From contig JABGPV010000050.1 of the NCBI GenBank assembly GCA_018644785.1, forward strand, positions 1-22,089: a stretch of DNA of 22,089 nucleotides, in the 5' to 3' direction. The notes below the pieces were generated by a model. It saw nothing but the letters and a program-made list of their open reading frames with translations. It was not told the origin of the DNA and did no database searches. The DNA is from Deltaproteobacteria bacterium (GTDB lineage Bacteria; Desulfobacterota; DSM-4660; Desulfatiglandales; Desulfatiglandaceae). Both the position numbers and the translations under genes were made by a program. Each line of letters begins with the position of its first letter. The stretch's first letter is position 1. This document shows positions 1 to 7,825 of the stretch, in pieces.

Positions 1-291
1 GCTGTCGGGACTACAACGTGGGCGGGTGCTCTCAACTTTTGTAATGATCTGGTGCTGCCTGACAATGGCTATAGTGACTGGCGGCTCCCCACCATTTATG
101 AGCTTTACCCATTGCTCGTAGCTCATGGTAATCCTGAACAGCATATTTACTACTGGACCAGTACAGAGGTGTGGGGCAATGAGGACCCGTCTATGACATG
201 GGTCGTATACAGAGATGGACCAATGAAATACAAAAAGTTTGATGTTAATGACAGCGCGTATGTATGGCCCGTGCGAGGCGGCTATCATTGA
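1..291 (+). CDS. DUF1566 (Lcl_C-like) domain protein, C-terminal part
   Basis: The frame is open from the first base, so the start lies upstream of the window; about 96 residues are visible. The translation shows the usual DUF1566 pattern: a W-x-x-A-x-x-x-C segment (WAGALNFCNDL), then GYSDWRLPTIYEL, then YYWTST, and a final VWPVRGG just before the stop. In this family such domains are found in exported or surface proteins and are often repeated within one chain; the function is unknown. No downstream partner gene is seen, and the following 700 bp are decayed sequence. The family call is firm, while the protein's overall architecture cannot be known from this end. Confidence 0.85.
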   Translation, partial: AVGTTTWAGALNFCNDLVLPDNGYSDWRLPTIYELYPLLVAHGNPEQHIYYWTSTEVWGNEDPSMTWVVYRDGPMKYKKFDVNDSAYVWPVRGGYH

Positions 292-390
292 TTTGGTTAT
301 TCGAGTCATTTGATCATTTGAGGTAGGGGCTACAGGAGGATTTTATCCCCGCCCCAGCCCACCTTACCCACAGCTGTACGTACTCCCCAA

Positions 391-419
391 GCCGGGTGGA
401 ACCACAAGATTCCCCCGGC
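391..419. other. Strong hairpin in the decayed gap after the DUF1566 gene
   Basis: GCCGGGTGGAA (391-401) pairs with TTCCCCCGGC (410-419) across the 8-nt loop CCACAAGA, giving 10 base pairs with one bulged T. Neither side is followed by a T run, so it is not an obvious intrinsic terminator. It sits between the DUF1566 stop and the DUF4338 remnant, and could be an end structure of a vanished mobile element. The rest of 292-590 shows no gene I recognise. Confidence 0.5.
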
Positions 420-591
420 CCTTGCTCATAAAGCCGGATTGCAGGCACAAAACGGAAGGATTGATCTGGCAGCTTTGCGAAATCTGGTCGAATGTGGTAC
501 GCAAGGATCATGCACGAACCCTTTTCCGCAACCGGCCAAACGGAAAATCGTCCTACCCCAATATTTTGTGGTGGTAAAAAATTCCGATTTA

Positions 592-797
592 ACTTCAGAG
601 AACATTCTAGTGCCGCAACGCAAAACTTGGAAGAGCCATCTATTGATCGCCAAACGAAGCGAGATATAATACTATTACACCGATTTTGGGTAGGACACAC
701 AGGCCAGGTAATGATGCTCCTCCATGAGTCGCTGAAAACTTTGCTCTTCAAGCGGACGGACGATTTCGACGATAGCATCTATAAGGTTCAACACTGT
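592..797 (-). pseudogene. Decayed DUF4338 (DruA-like, IS-associated) remnant
   Basis: Reading the minus strand from about 797, the frame gives IVEIVRPLEEQSFQRLMEEH followed by HYLA, which matches the family's typical 'VRPLE...LM..HHYLG' stretch. A frame change then gives LPKIGVIVLYLASFGDQ, matching the following 'LPKIGETLWYVA...DQ' stretch. A stop then stands where a tryptophan is expected, after which MALPSFAL and, in yet another frame, AALECS continue the expected 'ALLSF.AAA.KC' segment. Homologous pieces in the right order but spread over three frames with a stop mean this is a dead gene fragment. DUF4338 proteins occur in insertion-sequence-like elements and, in another branch, in the Druantia defence system; which branch this came from cannot be told from 70 codons. 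Matches are from memory of the family, not an alignment. Confidence 0.6.
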
Positions 798-904
798 TTA
801 CCCCAGATTGAAATGAGTTTTGGCTAAACACATAACTCATCCGAGGTTGTTTGTTCAGTATTTTCATTACTGATTTTGGCACATAAATGGTGAAGAACAA
901 TATC

Positions 905-932
905 GCATTGCCATTGTAGCATTGCCGTTGAA
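905..932. repeat. 14-bp imperfect tandem repeat upstream of the methyltransferase
   Basis: GCATTGCCATTGTA (905-918) is followed directly by GCATTGCCGTTGAA (919-932), with 12 of 14 positions identical. The second copy supplies the first five bases of the candidate -35 box, so the repeat is placed where a regulator could bind. It may also be a chance duplication. Confidence 0.55.
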
Positions 933-956
933 GCCGAACGCTGTTTCAACTATACT
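928..956 (+). promoter_or_regulatory. Candidate sigma70-type promoter for the methyltransferase gene
   Basis: TTGAAG (928-933) and TATACT (951-956) are separated by exactly 17 bp. They match the consensus boxes at 4 of 6 and 5 of 6 positions. Transcription would begin near 963, leaving a leader of about 30 nt with GGAGGG at 986-991 before the TTG start at 995. Confidence 0.45.
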
Positions 957-994
957 CAATTTTCAAAAAAGCGAGTTTTTTCAGCGGAGGGAAG

Positions 995-1741
995 TTGGAA
1001 TCGGACGACCTGAAGAGAAAAGCGGAAGCCATAGAATGGTTTCACACAATGGATCTCGGCGGCGGAGTAATCACGGAAGGTGTCAATGAACCAAGCCGCA
1101 GGCTCCCTCTTCTTGGAATTCCCGAGGATTTGAGTGGAAAGCGGGTCCTGGATATCGGAGCCTGGGATGGTTTTTATACCTTTGAATGTGAACGTCGGGG
1201 CGCCGAACTCGTTCTTGCGACGGATTCATTTTGCTGGAACGGCGAAGGATGGGGTACAAAAGCGGGGTTCGACCTGGCCCATCGCGCTTCTAACTCAAAA
1301 GCCAAAACCCTTGAAATTGATGTGCTTGACATGACACCCCAAAATGTCGGCCAATTTGATCTGGTTCTTTTTCTCGGTGTGTTATATCACATGAAACATC
1401 CTTTGCTGTGTTTGGAAAAAGTGGCCGCCGTAACCAGGGAAATGCTGATTTTGGAAACACAGGTTGATTTTCTCGGCACCAAAAGGCCCACAATGGCGTT
1501 TTATGAGGGGCAAGAGCTCTATGCCGATGATACCAACTGGTGGGGCCCCAATCCCTCCTGCATTGTATCCATGCTTCTTACGGCGGGTTTTCAAAATGCA
1601 GCAGTGTACTCCGACATTGTTCCCTGGCCCCGTCGCGTGTTCAGGGCATTTTCCCGAAAATTGAAATACGGAGGACGGTTTCTTCATGAACTGCAAAGGA
1701 GCCGAATGGTTTTCCATGCAACCAAGAGGCGAGCTTATTGA
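995..1741 (+). CDS. Class I SAM-dependent methyltransferase, CmoB-like (Methyltransf_9/DUF1698 type)
   Basis: The 248-residue protein has a Rossmann-fold SAM site: motif I VLDIGAWDGFYTFE at residues 51-64, an acidic residue D77 after strand 2, and FDLVLFLGVLYHMKHP at 121-136, which is the typical motif of CmoB and its relatives. The N-terminal WFHTMDLGGGVITEG also matches that family, which puts 'YPWYHTIDLG.G..T.G' before the fold. CmoB itself uses carboxy-SAM to modify tRNA wobble uridine and is longer; this shorter form is of the type often found beside glycan or small-molecule genes, so its substrate is unknown. The start is TTG with GGAGGG only 3-4 nt upstream, a tight spacing, but the family N-terminus begins here and the next ATG would cut it. 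It appears to be a single-gene unit with its own promoter, flanked on both sides by decayed DNA, which fits a gene acquired by transfer. Confidence 0.8.
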   Translation: MESDDLKRKAEAIEWFHTMDLGGGVITEGVNEPSRRLPLLGIPEDLSGKRVLDIGAWDGFYTFECERRGAELVLATDSFCWNGEGWGTKAGFDLAHRASNSKAKTLEIDVLDMTPQNVGQFDLVLFLGVLYHMKHPLLCLEKVAAVTREMLILETQVDFLGTKRPTMAFYEGQELYADDTNWWGPNPSCIVSMLLTAGFQNAAVYSDIVPWPRRVFRAFSRKLKYGGRFLHELQRSRMVFHATKRRAY

Positions 1742-2071
1742 ACATTGCTGTGATCCGTTGCGATCAACTCTTTTGCAAAATCTTAAGTGCAAGATGCCTA
1801 TATCTATACGTCAATGTCATTAACTTAAGGGTCGTAGTTAATCCCGAAAAGTACTTCAAATTTTCATGATATTATGGTATATAACTACAGCATTATCAAC
1901 ATGTTAACGTATTTTTTCTGAAGGGAAAAATGTCAAGAAAATTTGAAGAAAATAGAGCCTTTGGCGCGGACTCTGCTACTCCAGAACTGTGCCAAAAATC
2001 CTTGATTTTATTAAAAATGTTATCTTTTCCCAAGATTTTCTTCACCGCCATGGGAAATCAAAAAAAGACTG

Positions 2072-2233
2072 TCAATCAGCATTCAATTTTGACCTAAGGT
2101 GGACCCCATTCCACAGGCGCGGTGTCAGTCTCTGTTCCGTCAGCACGGTATACCGCCCGATGACCTCGCCGATCTCCGCGACCAGCTTAAGAATGGCGGA
2201 GGTAATGGTGTAAGGGAACTTCCAAAAAATAAT
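2072..2233 (-). pseudogene. N-terminal remnant of a Fic-family protein
   Basis: On the minus strand the frame between a TAG at 2234-2236 and a TGA at 2072-2074 begins IIFWKFPYTITSAILKLVAE and continues IGEVIGRYTVLTEQRLTPRL. This is the N-terminal pattern of a large group of Fic proteins ('KFPY.IT..IL.LVAEI.E.IGR...L'), which normally continues into 'RRENRIRTIQ.SLAIEGN'. Here the match breaks off right after TPRL and runs into unrelated residues. There is no start codon and the catalytic HxFx(D/E)GNG motif is absent from the neighbourhood. It is therefore a truncated, non-functional fragment of about 40 codons. Fic proteins transfer AMP or related groups to target proteins; nothing can be said about this one's former target. 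Confidence 0.6.
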
Positions 2234-2491
2234 CTACGCATCCTGTTTGCCCTTTTGCCCGTCTTCTACGTTGTGATAACAGGCACATAGCTCACTATGC
2301 ACCTGCCATCACGCCTTGATGACGAACAAAAGTTCTGCACGATATGCGTATATTATTTTCTTCCAGTTCCCTAAGGCGGCTGGTATTCGGTTTTCTTCCT
2401 CACACGAACCTCCTTCGGGCCTATTTGATGCGGGTCGTCATAATAGTGCCCTCAATGGGGCAGATGCTCAATTTTAAACTCACTAACCATG

Positions 2492-2520
2492 TTGATTGAC
2501 AACTTATTATGGGATATGGT
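2492..2520 (+). promoter_or_regulatory. Candidate promoter for the receiver gene
   Basis: TTGATT (2492-2497) and TATGGT (2515-2520) are spaced by 17 bp, each matching 4 of 6 consensus bases. The predicted leader of about 50 nt contains GAGGAGGG at 2561-2568, a strong ribosome binding site. The match is weak and could be chance. Confidence 0.3.
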
Positions 2521-2575
2521 GATGTTTCTAGAGAAAATGAGGATGCCGAACCGATAAACAGAGGAGGGTTGGATT

Positions 2576-3043
2576 ATGAATGACGGTCTTGATGTAATTA
2601 TCGTGGATGATGATCTTAGAATCTGTAAAACGGTCTCCGAACTCGTGAAAAAATTTTACGTTTGGGGCGACGTCCTTGCTTTTTCGGATATTGAGGAGGG
2701 AAAGGCCTACTGTCTGAAACATGCGTCGGGTATTGCCATATTCGTATTGGATGTCTTTTTGGGAAACGGGACCGGCTTTACGTTCCTGGAATCCATCGCC
2801 GAGAGGTTCCCCACCGCTTATGAGGACACCATTATCATCACGGGAAATGCCAGTGAGGATGTGGTAAATATGTGTGTGGCATCCGACGTGTATTACCTGC
2901 TGGAAAAGCCGGTTCGATCTTATGCACTGCAATTTGCCATTCGGGCCATCGTAACCAAGTATATTCGATTTGCCCAAAGGATCCTCGTGGACCCCTCCTT
3001 TGCTCAGAGTGTTGACCAACTCGGGATTGACAGTTTTCGGTGA
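2576..3043 (+). CDS. Stand-alone response-regulator receiver protein
   Basis: The 155-residue protein is a single CheY-like receiver with a short C-terminal extension. The acidic pocket is D11-D12-D13 (VIIVDDD), the phospho-acceptor is D59 (FVLDVFLGNGTG), the switch threonine is T89 (IIITGNAS), and the conserved lysine is K111 (LLEKPV). There is no DNA-binding or enzymatic output domain; the last 40 residues are only loosely helical. GAGGAGGG lies 7 bp before the ATG, so the start is secure. It converges tail to tail with the hybrid kinase at 3049-5004, with only 5 bp between stop codons. Inference: it may relay phosphate for, or act as a sink to, one of the neighbouring kinases, which lack HPt and output domains. 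Confidence 0.85.
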   Translation: MNDGLDVIIVDDDLRICKTVSELVKKFYVWGDVLAFSDIEEGKAYCLKHASGIAIFVLDVFLGNGTGFTFLESIAERFPTAYEDTIIITGNASEDVVNMCVASDVYYLLEKPVRSYALQFAIRAIVTKYIRFAQRILVDPSFAQSVDQLGIDSFR

Positions 3044-3048
3044 CCTTT

Positions 3049-5004
3049 TTAGCGGTCCAATTCACGGCGGATGGCCTGGGCGATAATCTGTAGGCTGTAA
3101 GGCTTTTTGATATAGGTCTTCGCGCCAAGGCGCTGGGCTTCCTTCACCCGTTCTGATTCAGTAAAGCCGCTGGCGATGATCGCCTTTTGGTGGGGGTGCG
3201 CGGCAACAATCCGGCGGTAGGTCTCGCAGCCGTCAATCCCCGGTTCCATGACCATATCCAGGATAAGGATATCAACCTTGTCGGTTTCGAGTTGCTTGAT
3301 CGCGGCTTCGCCACTGGCGACGGTTTGTACGTTATACCCCAGCTTTCGGAGCATGAGGGATGCGATTTCTCTCTGCTCGGGGACATCATCCACCACCAGA
3401 ACCCTTTCCGTACCCCGGCAATCCGCAAGAGAGAAGATCCGTTCCATTTCCTCCGCCGCATCCCTGGTAACCGGGAAATAGAGGTCAAAGACGGATCCTC
3501 GGCCTTCCTGCGTTTGAATGTCGATAAAGCCGCCGTGGTCCTTGACCGTTGACCAGATGAGCGTCATGCCCAGGCCTGTTCCGCTTCGCCCCAGTTTCTT
3601 TTTGGTATAAAAGGGCTCGAATATCTTTTCTAAGTCTTCCTGGTTGATCCCAATCCCCGTGTCGGCAACACTTAAAACAACATATTCCCCTGCTTCGATC
3701 CGTTCATAGGCATCGAGCGGTTTATTGAAATAGCGGTTTTGTGACGAAATCCGAACGGTTCCATCCACTAGATTTGCCTCGCAGCCGTTATGCAGTAGAT
3801 TCATGAGTGTTTTCGAGATATGATACGCAGAGCCCTTGATGTTCAATGCCCCTTCATCAAGATCGATCTCCACACGGACCTGGCGGTGATTGGACAACAA
3901 CTCGGCGTATTCGGGGGAAGCAAGGTAATCGGTCACGATCCGGTTCACATTGACGATCTTCTTTTCTGCTACACCCTGCCGGGCCAGACTCAGCAGGTCC
4001 TGAACGATGGCTGCCGCCTTCTGTCCCGATTGCCGGATGATGGAAAGGGGCCTCTGCCATGGGCTCTCCTCGGGAAGGTCCATGAGAAGTATATCCGGAT
4101 AGGTGACCAGGCCGCTGAGGATATTGTTCAGATCATGGGCAACGCCGGCTGTGAGTCTACCGATGGTCTCCAGTTTTTCCGCCTGTTTCAATTGCCCTTC
4201 CAGACGACGTCTTTCCTCCTCCGCCCGCTCATTTTCGGCCATCTCCAGGGATAATTGCTGGTTCATTTCTTCCAGGGCCGCCGTCCGTTCTAAAACGCGC
4301 GCCTCCAATTGATCATTTGTCTGCTCGATCTTTCGCCGCTCGTCGGCAAGAAGGTGCATGAGGAAGAAATTGCGGCGGCCCATAAACTCAATGGTATAAC
4401 AGATCAGCATCCCCGCAATATTGGCACTGATCAGAAAAAAATTATTGCTGATCAACTCCAGCGGCGGCGTTTGCGTCAGGACCGCGGCGATATTGTAAAG
4501 GACCACAATAATCAATCCGCTCAGGGAAGCCCACAGAAATCGAAGAGAGATAAACGAATACCCGAACATCAGGAGCAGGGTCAACCCGGCGTAATAATAA
4601 TAATTGACCGGTTCCGGAGCGATGATAATCATGAGCACGATTCCCAGGCCGGCGATGGCGAGGGCCACCGACATCATGGGTTGCAGGTAAGCATGAACAC
4701 GGGGGAGGAATGTGGCGCCTATAACGGCCAGGATACAGGGACAGACAAAGGCATAACGGATCAGCCATGTGATATGCCGGTGCTGGGGCAGAACGAGGGC
4801 ATCGAGAATGCCGAAGAAGGCATACATCAGAGCGCCAAGGATAAATGAGATTCTGACCTGCGAAAGCGTCTGAACAAGATTGTGCTCCCGGTAGGGCACC
4901 TCCAACCCGGCCATGGGCCCTGAGAATCTAAGGGTCAATCGGTGTAGTTGCATGGCCTTCACACCGATTTTGGATTTGAGATCGGACTCCGTGGATTTCA
5001 TCAT
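3049..5004 (-). CDS. Membrane-bound hybrid sensor histidine kinase (multi-TM, HisKA, HATPase, receiver)
   Basis: The 651-residue protein begins with about six hydrophobic segments (roughly residues 50-73, 80-100, 108-129, 136-152, 155-177, 188-208) and almost no periplasmic loop. A coiled coil follows at 222-280. The phospho-accepting histidine is H290 in LTAGVAHDLNNILSG, the variant H-box of NtrB-like kinases. The ATPase shows an N box (MNLLHNGCEAN, 401-411), DTGIGI and GTGLGM. The C-terminal receiver (533-648) has D539/D540, D583 and K634. No known ligand domain is recognised in the membrane part. The start is uncertain: two adjacent ATGs occur at 5004 and 5001 without a clear ribosome site. 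It lies 48 bp behind the kinase at 5053-7770 on the same strand, so the two are probably co-transcribed. With no HPt or output domain, its phosphate must go to a separate partner. Confidence 0.9.
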   Translation of the reverse strand: MMKSTESDLKSKIGVKAMQLHRLTLRFSGPMAGLEVPYREHNLVQTLSQVRISFILGALMYAFFGILDALVLPQHRHITWLIRYAFVCPCILAVIGATFLPRVHAYLQPMMSVALAIAGLGIVLMIIIAPEPVNYYYYAGLTLLLMFGYSFISLRFLWASLSGLIIVVLYNIAAVLTQTPPLELISNNFFLISANIAGMLICYTIEFMGRRNFFLMHLLADERRKIEQTNDQLEARVLERTAALEEMNQQLSLEMAENERAEEERRRLEGQLKQAEKLETIGRLTAGVAHDLNNILSGLVTYPDILLMDLPEESPWQRPLSIIRQSGQKAAAIVQDLLSLARQGVAEKKIVNVNRIVTDYLASPEYAELLSNHRQVRVEIDLDEGALNIKGSAYHISKTLMNLLHNGCEANLVDGTVRISSQNRYFNKPLDAYERIEAGEYVVLSVADTGIGINQEDLEKIFEPFYTKKKLGRSGTGLGMTLIWSTVKDHGGFIDIQTQEGRGSVFDLYFPVTRDAAEEMERIFSLADCRGTERVLVVDDVPEQREIASLMLRKLGYNVQTVASGEAAIKQLETDKVDILILDMVMEPGIDGCETYRRIVAAHPHQKAIIASGFTESERVKEAQRLGAKTYIKKPYSLQIIAQAIRRELDR

Positions 5005-5052
5005 GGGTTAAGTGATAATGAGATGCCTTTCTTATCTGAATCACCGCCTGGT

Positions 5053-7770
5053 TCAATTGGAAAACGGTTTCTGACCACCTGATCCGTGGAGGATTTCATC
5101 AATTTTCTTTGATAGGACCGAAAACTTGAAAGGCTTTTGCAGGAATCCATCCGCTCCCGCTTCCATGACCTCCCGGACCGGACCATCTATGGCGTAGCCG
5201 CTGCAGACAATCACTTTGATGCTCGGATGGTGAGCCTTCAACGCCAGAAAGACACGCTTGGCTTCCATATCGGGCAGTTTGAAGTCCAAAAGGGCCAGGT
5301 CGATTTCCTGTTTCGAGTTTCCAGCCAGGGCCACTGCTTCTCTACCATTAGAGGCCGTCAAAACCTCGTAGCCCATCATTCTAACCCCCTCCCGGCTGAC
5401 TTCCATGAGCATTTTATTATCTTCAATGAGAAGAATTGTCCCGGAGCCTCTATTAAAGGTAGAGACGGTTTGACGACTAATATCCACCTTCTGTTCCGCT
5501 ACGGGCAGATATATCCTTACGGTGGTTCCCTTGCCGGGCTTGGAGTCCACGGCAATCCAGCCTTCATGATTTTTAACAATACCGTACGCGGCAGCCATTC
5601 CCAGTCCCCGGCCCTGGAATTTGGTGGTGAAAAATGGTTCAAAGATATGGTCTCTTGTTTTCGGATCCATTCCTTTTCCATCATCTTTCACGCTCAACCA
5701 GATATAGCGTCCGGTTTTAAGCCCTGGGAATCTCTCTGCTATTTCCTTCCCAAGGGTTTTGTTCCCACAGGATATGTGGATGTGCCCCGCGCCATCAATG
5801 GCCTCGGACGCATTGAAAATGACGGCAGATATGACCATTTGCATTTGGGTTGAATCCATATTTACACTGGATGTGGCCGGGTCCAGATCCATTTCAACTT
5901 GAATGGAAGGTTTAATCAAATGGCGGGTCAACGAGAGGGTTTGTTTCATAAAATCCAGCATGTTAACGGTTCTTGATTGGTATTTTCCACCTCTTGCATA
6001 AGCAAGAAGCTGCTGGGTCAATTCAGCCATGCGAGCGGCGGTCTTCTTTATGGGCACAATGGCCTTTATATTTTCTTTGACGGGATCCAATTCAAGAATC
6101 TCCAACCTCCCCATGATCACCGCAAGCGCGTTGTTGAACTGGTGGGCAACCCCGCCGGCAAGGGTGGCGATGGCTTCCATTTTCCGGGCTTGCTGGAGCC
6201 TTGCCGCCATAGCTTCTTTTTCAGCTTCGGCCCGCTTTCGTTTGCTGATATCTCTTGTTACACCCAAGACCGATACGGGCTGCCCCGTGTCGTCCCGAAT
6301 AAGACGCATGGTCGCTTCACCCCAGGCATGACTTCCGTCTTTAAGCATTTGCTCCAGTTCACGAGTCCTTGATCTGTTTGGATCGACGCCCTCAGCGCCG
6401 TCTCTTGCCAGTTCTTCCGAAAGAAGTCTCCGAAGATTTTCGAGGGATTCGGGGGACAAATGTTTGTCAAGCGGTAAATTCATGGCTTCTTGGGGCGTAA
6501 ACCCCCGCATGGGCAAGACAGAGGGACTGATATAGGTGAAGTGCAAGGTTTCCAGACTGAGATTCCAGATAACATCCGTCACATTTTCCGCAAACAGGCG
6601 ATAACGACTCTCGCTTTCCTTAAGGGCTGATTCAAATCGCTTTCGTTGCAATGCTACAGCGGCCTGATTGATAAATGTCTCGATCATTTCACGCCTCTCC
6701 CATAGTGTTTCCCTGGCCTTGCTTTGGCGGGTCAAAATGATAGCATTGCCAAACAGATCACCTTTTTTCGAGAAGCCGATAACCAATATCTGATCCAGAC
6801 TCAACAATTTTTCAATGGCGTAACAAATGCCCTTGGGCACTGCCCCAAAGCAAAGTTCGTAAATCCCTTTGGGACCCAGCGCCAGTTTACCGCTTTCCAA
6901 AACCTTTCTCGCCTCTTCATCAGTCATTTCAATGGTCATTCCCACCGGGTCTTTCCCCAGTAGTCCCAGAATACGTTCGGCGGATTTCCCCAGACCCTTG
7001 ACGGATTTTGTACAAACCAGGTTGGAATCCGGATCATAATCATTGATGATGACAATGGATTGCGACGCGATTCTCAATAGACTTTTGCCGATCAGTTGGT
7101 AGATGTCCGTATCGGACGAGAGAGAAAAGAATTCCATGGCCGTAATGGACAAAAACTCAAGATCACCCAGTGCGCGCCTTAATTTGTCTTCCGAGTCCCT
7201 GCGTTGACGCACTTCTTTCACTAATTCCCTATTCGCCCTTTCAAGTTCGTTGGTCCTCTCTCTGATTTTGTTTTCCAGGGCTGCTTGGCCCTTCCTCAAC
7301 CCTTCCTCGGACTGCTTGTGCGGGGTAATGTCCCTGGCAACAGCATGAAAACCCACAATCCCTTTGCCTTTTCGTATGATCTGTACATTCTGTCCGATCC
7401 ATATTTCTCCGTCGTCTTTTCGAATCATTGGAAATTCAAAATAAGTACTCTCAATACAGTCCTTATACTGTGAGAAATAGAGGGCTTTCGCCTTCTTTCG
7501 GTAATCCGGATGAATGAGATCTAAATAGCTGTTGCCGGTCAGTTCACCTTCTGAAAAACCGGTGGCGCGAACGGCGGCGGGGTTAAAAAAGGTAAACCGA
7601 CCCCGCAGGTCGATTTTATAGATAATGTCATGGGCGTTTTCCACCAGATGTGCGTAGAAAGCCTCGCTTTGTTCGAGACGCTTTTCTAGGCCCTTCCGCC
7701 GGGATACCTCCTTTTTTAGCGCCAGTGCATTTTTGATAAGCACTTCATTGGATGGCTCATGATCATGCAT
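5053..7770 (-). CDS. Soluble hybrid sensor histidine kinase (PAS, GAF-like, PAS, HisKA, HATPase, receiver)
   Basis: The 905-residue protein has no signal peptide or membrane segment. Domains in order: PAS at about 36-153 (ending FHAVARDITPHK), a coiled coil, a GAF-like region at 205-378, a second PAS at 390-510 (ending LGVTRDISKRK), HisKA with H543 in GGVAHQFNNALAV, HATPase to about 757 (DDGKGM, GRGLGM), and a C-terminal receiver (778-895) with E783/D784, D829 and K879. I choose the ATG at 7770 because GAAGGA lies at 7778-7783, 7 nt upstream; the in-frame TTG at 7785 would add only five residues and lacks such a site. The first signal is probably cytoplasmic (redox, gas or small ligand via PAS/GAF). 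It is the first gene of a likely pair with 3049-5004 and has an unusual hairpin leader (7785-7825). Confidence 0.9.
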   Translation of the reverse strand: MHDHEPSNEVLIKNALALKKEVSRRKGLEKRLEQSEAFYAHLVENAHDIIYKIDLRGRFTFFNPAAVRATGFSEGELTGNSYLDLIHPDYRKKAKALYFSQYKDCIESTYFEFPMIRKDDGEIWIGQNVQIIRKGKGIVGFHAVARDITPHKQSEEGLRKGQAALENKIRERTNELERANRELVKEVRQRRDSEDKLRRALGDLEFLSITAMEFFSLSSDTDIYQLIGKSLLRIASQSIVIINDYDPDSNLVCTKSVKGLGKSAERILGLLGKDPVGMTIEMTDEEARKVLESGKLALGPKGIYELCFGAVPKGICYAIEKLLSLDQILVIGFSKKGDLFGNAIILTRQSKARETLWERREMIETFINQAAVALQRKRFESALKESESRYRLFAENVTDVIWNLSLETLHFTYISPSVLPMRGFTPQEAMNLPLDKHLSPESLENLRRLLSEELARDGAEGVDPNRSRTRELEQMLKDGSHAWGEATMRLIRDDTGQPVSVLGVTRDISKRKRAEAEKEAMAARLQQARKMEAIATLAGGVAHQFNNALAVIMGRLEILELDPVKENIKAIVPIKKTAARMAELTQQLLAYARGGKYQSRTVNMLDFMKQTLSLTRHLIKPSIQVEMDLDPATSSVNMDSTQMQMVISAVIFNASEAIDGAGHIHISCGNKTLGKEIAERFPGLKTGRYIWLSVKDDGKGMDPKTRDHIFEPFFTTKFQGRGLGMAAAYGIVKNHEGWIAVDSKPGKGTTVRIYLPVAEQKVDISRQTVSTFNRGSGTILLIEDNKMLMEVSREGVRMMGYEVLTASNGREAVALAGNSKQEIDLALLDFKLPDMEAKRVFLALKAHHPSIKVIVCSGYAIDGPVREVMEAGADGFLQKPFKFSVLSKKIDEILHGSGGQKPFSN

Positions 7771-7784
7771 TTGATTGTCCTTCA

Positions 7785-7825
7785 AAACGGTTTCACGTTT
7801 CCAACCGTTTCAACATTTACGTTGG
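7785..7825 (-). promoter_or_regulatory. Two overlapping, mutually exclusive stems in the leader of the PAS-GAF kinase
   Basis: In the minus-strand transcript AAACGGUU (7810-7803) can pair perfectly with AACCGUUU (7792-7785), ending 1 nt before the GAAGGA ribosome site at 7783-7778. The upstream arm's neighbour GUUGG (7805-7801) can instead pair with CCAAC (7825-7821), extendable by two more pairs across a bulged base. The two stems share 7803-7805 and cannot form together. As DNA, the AAACGGTT/AACCGTTT repeat could equally be a dimeric repressor site. Upstream, 7826-8114 holds nothing else I recognise; it is AT-rich with no convincing promoter. Confidence 0.35.

Larger units (their letters stand above)
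1742..2575. other. 834-bp gap with a Fic remnant and no intact gene recognised
   Basis: Apart from the Fic-like remnant at 2072-2233 and a candidate promoter at 2492-2520, I find no gene here. An ATG at 1930 with GAAGGG upstream opens a 55-codon frame, but I recognise nothing in its product. On the minus strand, about 2375-2480 reads as protein-like residues (for example IGPKEVRVRKKTEYQPP) interrupted by stops, perhaps another dead gene that I cannot name. Confidence 0.5.

Noticed and set aside
391..419. Hairpin as domain V of a group II intron
   Set aside because: The loop is 8 nt rather than a GNRA tetraloop, the two-base bulge and the catalytic triad are not in place, and no reverse transcriptase frame is nearby.
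314..778. A 154-codon minus-strand frame as a real gene
   Set aside because: It runs across the DUF4338 remnant in the wrong frame for most of its motifs and has low-complexity, unfamiliar residues; the remnant explains the sequence better.
1930..2097. A 55-codon plus-strand frame with a possible ribosome site
   Set aside because: No family resemblance was seen, it ends at the edge of the Fic remnant, and short AT-rich frames like this are expected by chance.
4309..4848. A 179-codon plus-strand frame rich in charged residues
   Set aside because: It is antisense to the membrane segments of the hybrid kinase; the D/E/Q/H-rich composition is what reverse-complemented hydrophobic codons produce.
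5137..5853. A 238-codon plus-strand frame
   Set aside because: It is antisense to the receiver and ATPase domains of the PAS-GAF kinase and has no recognisable product.
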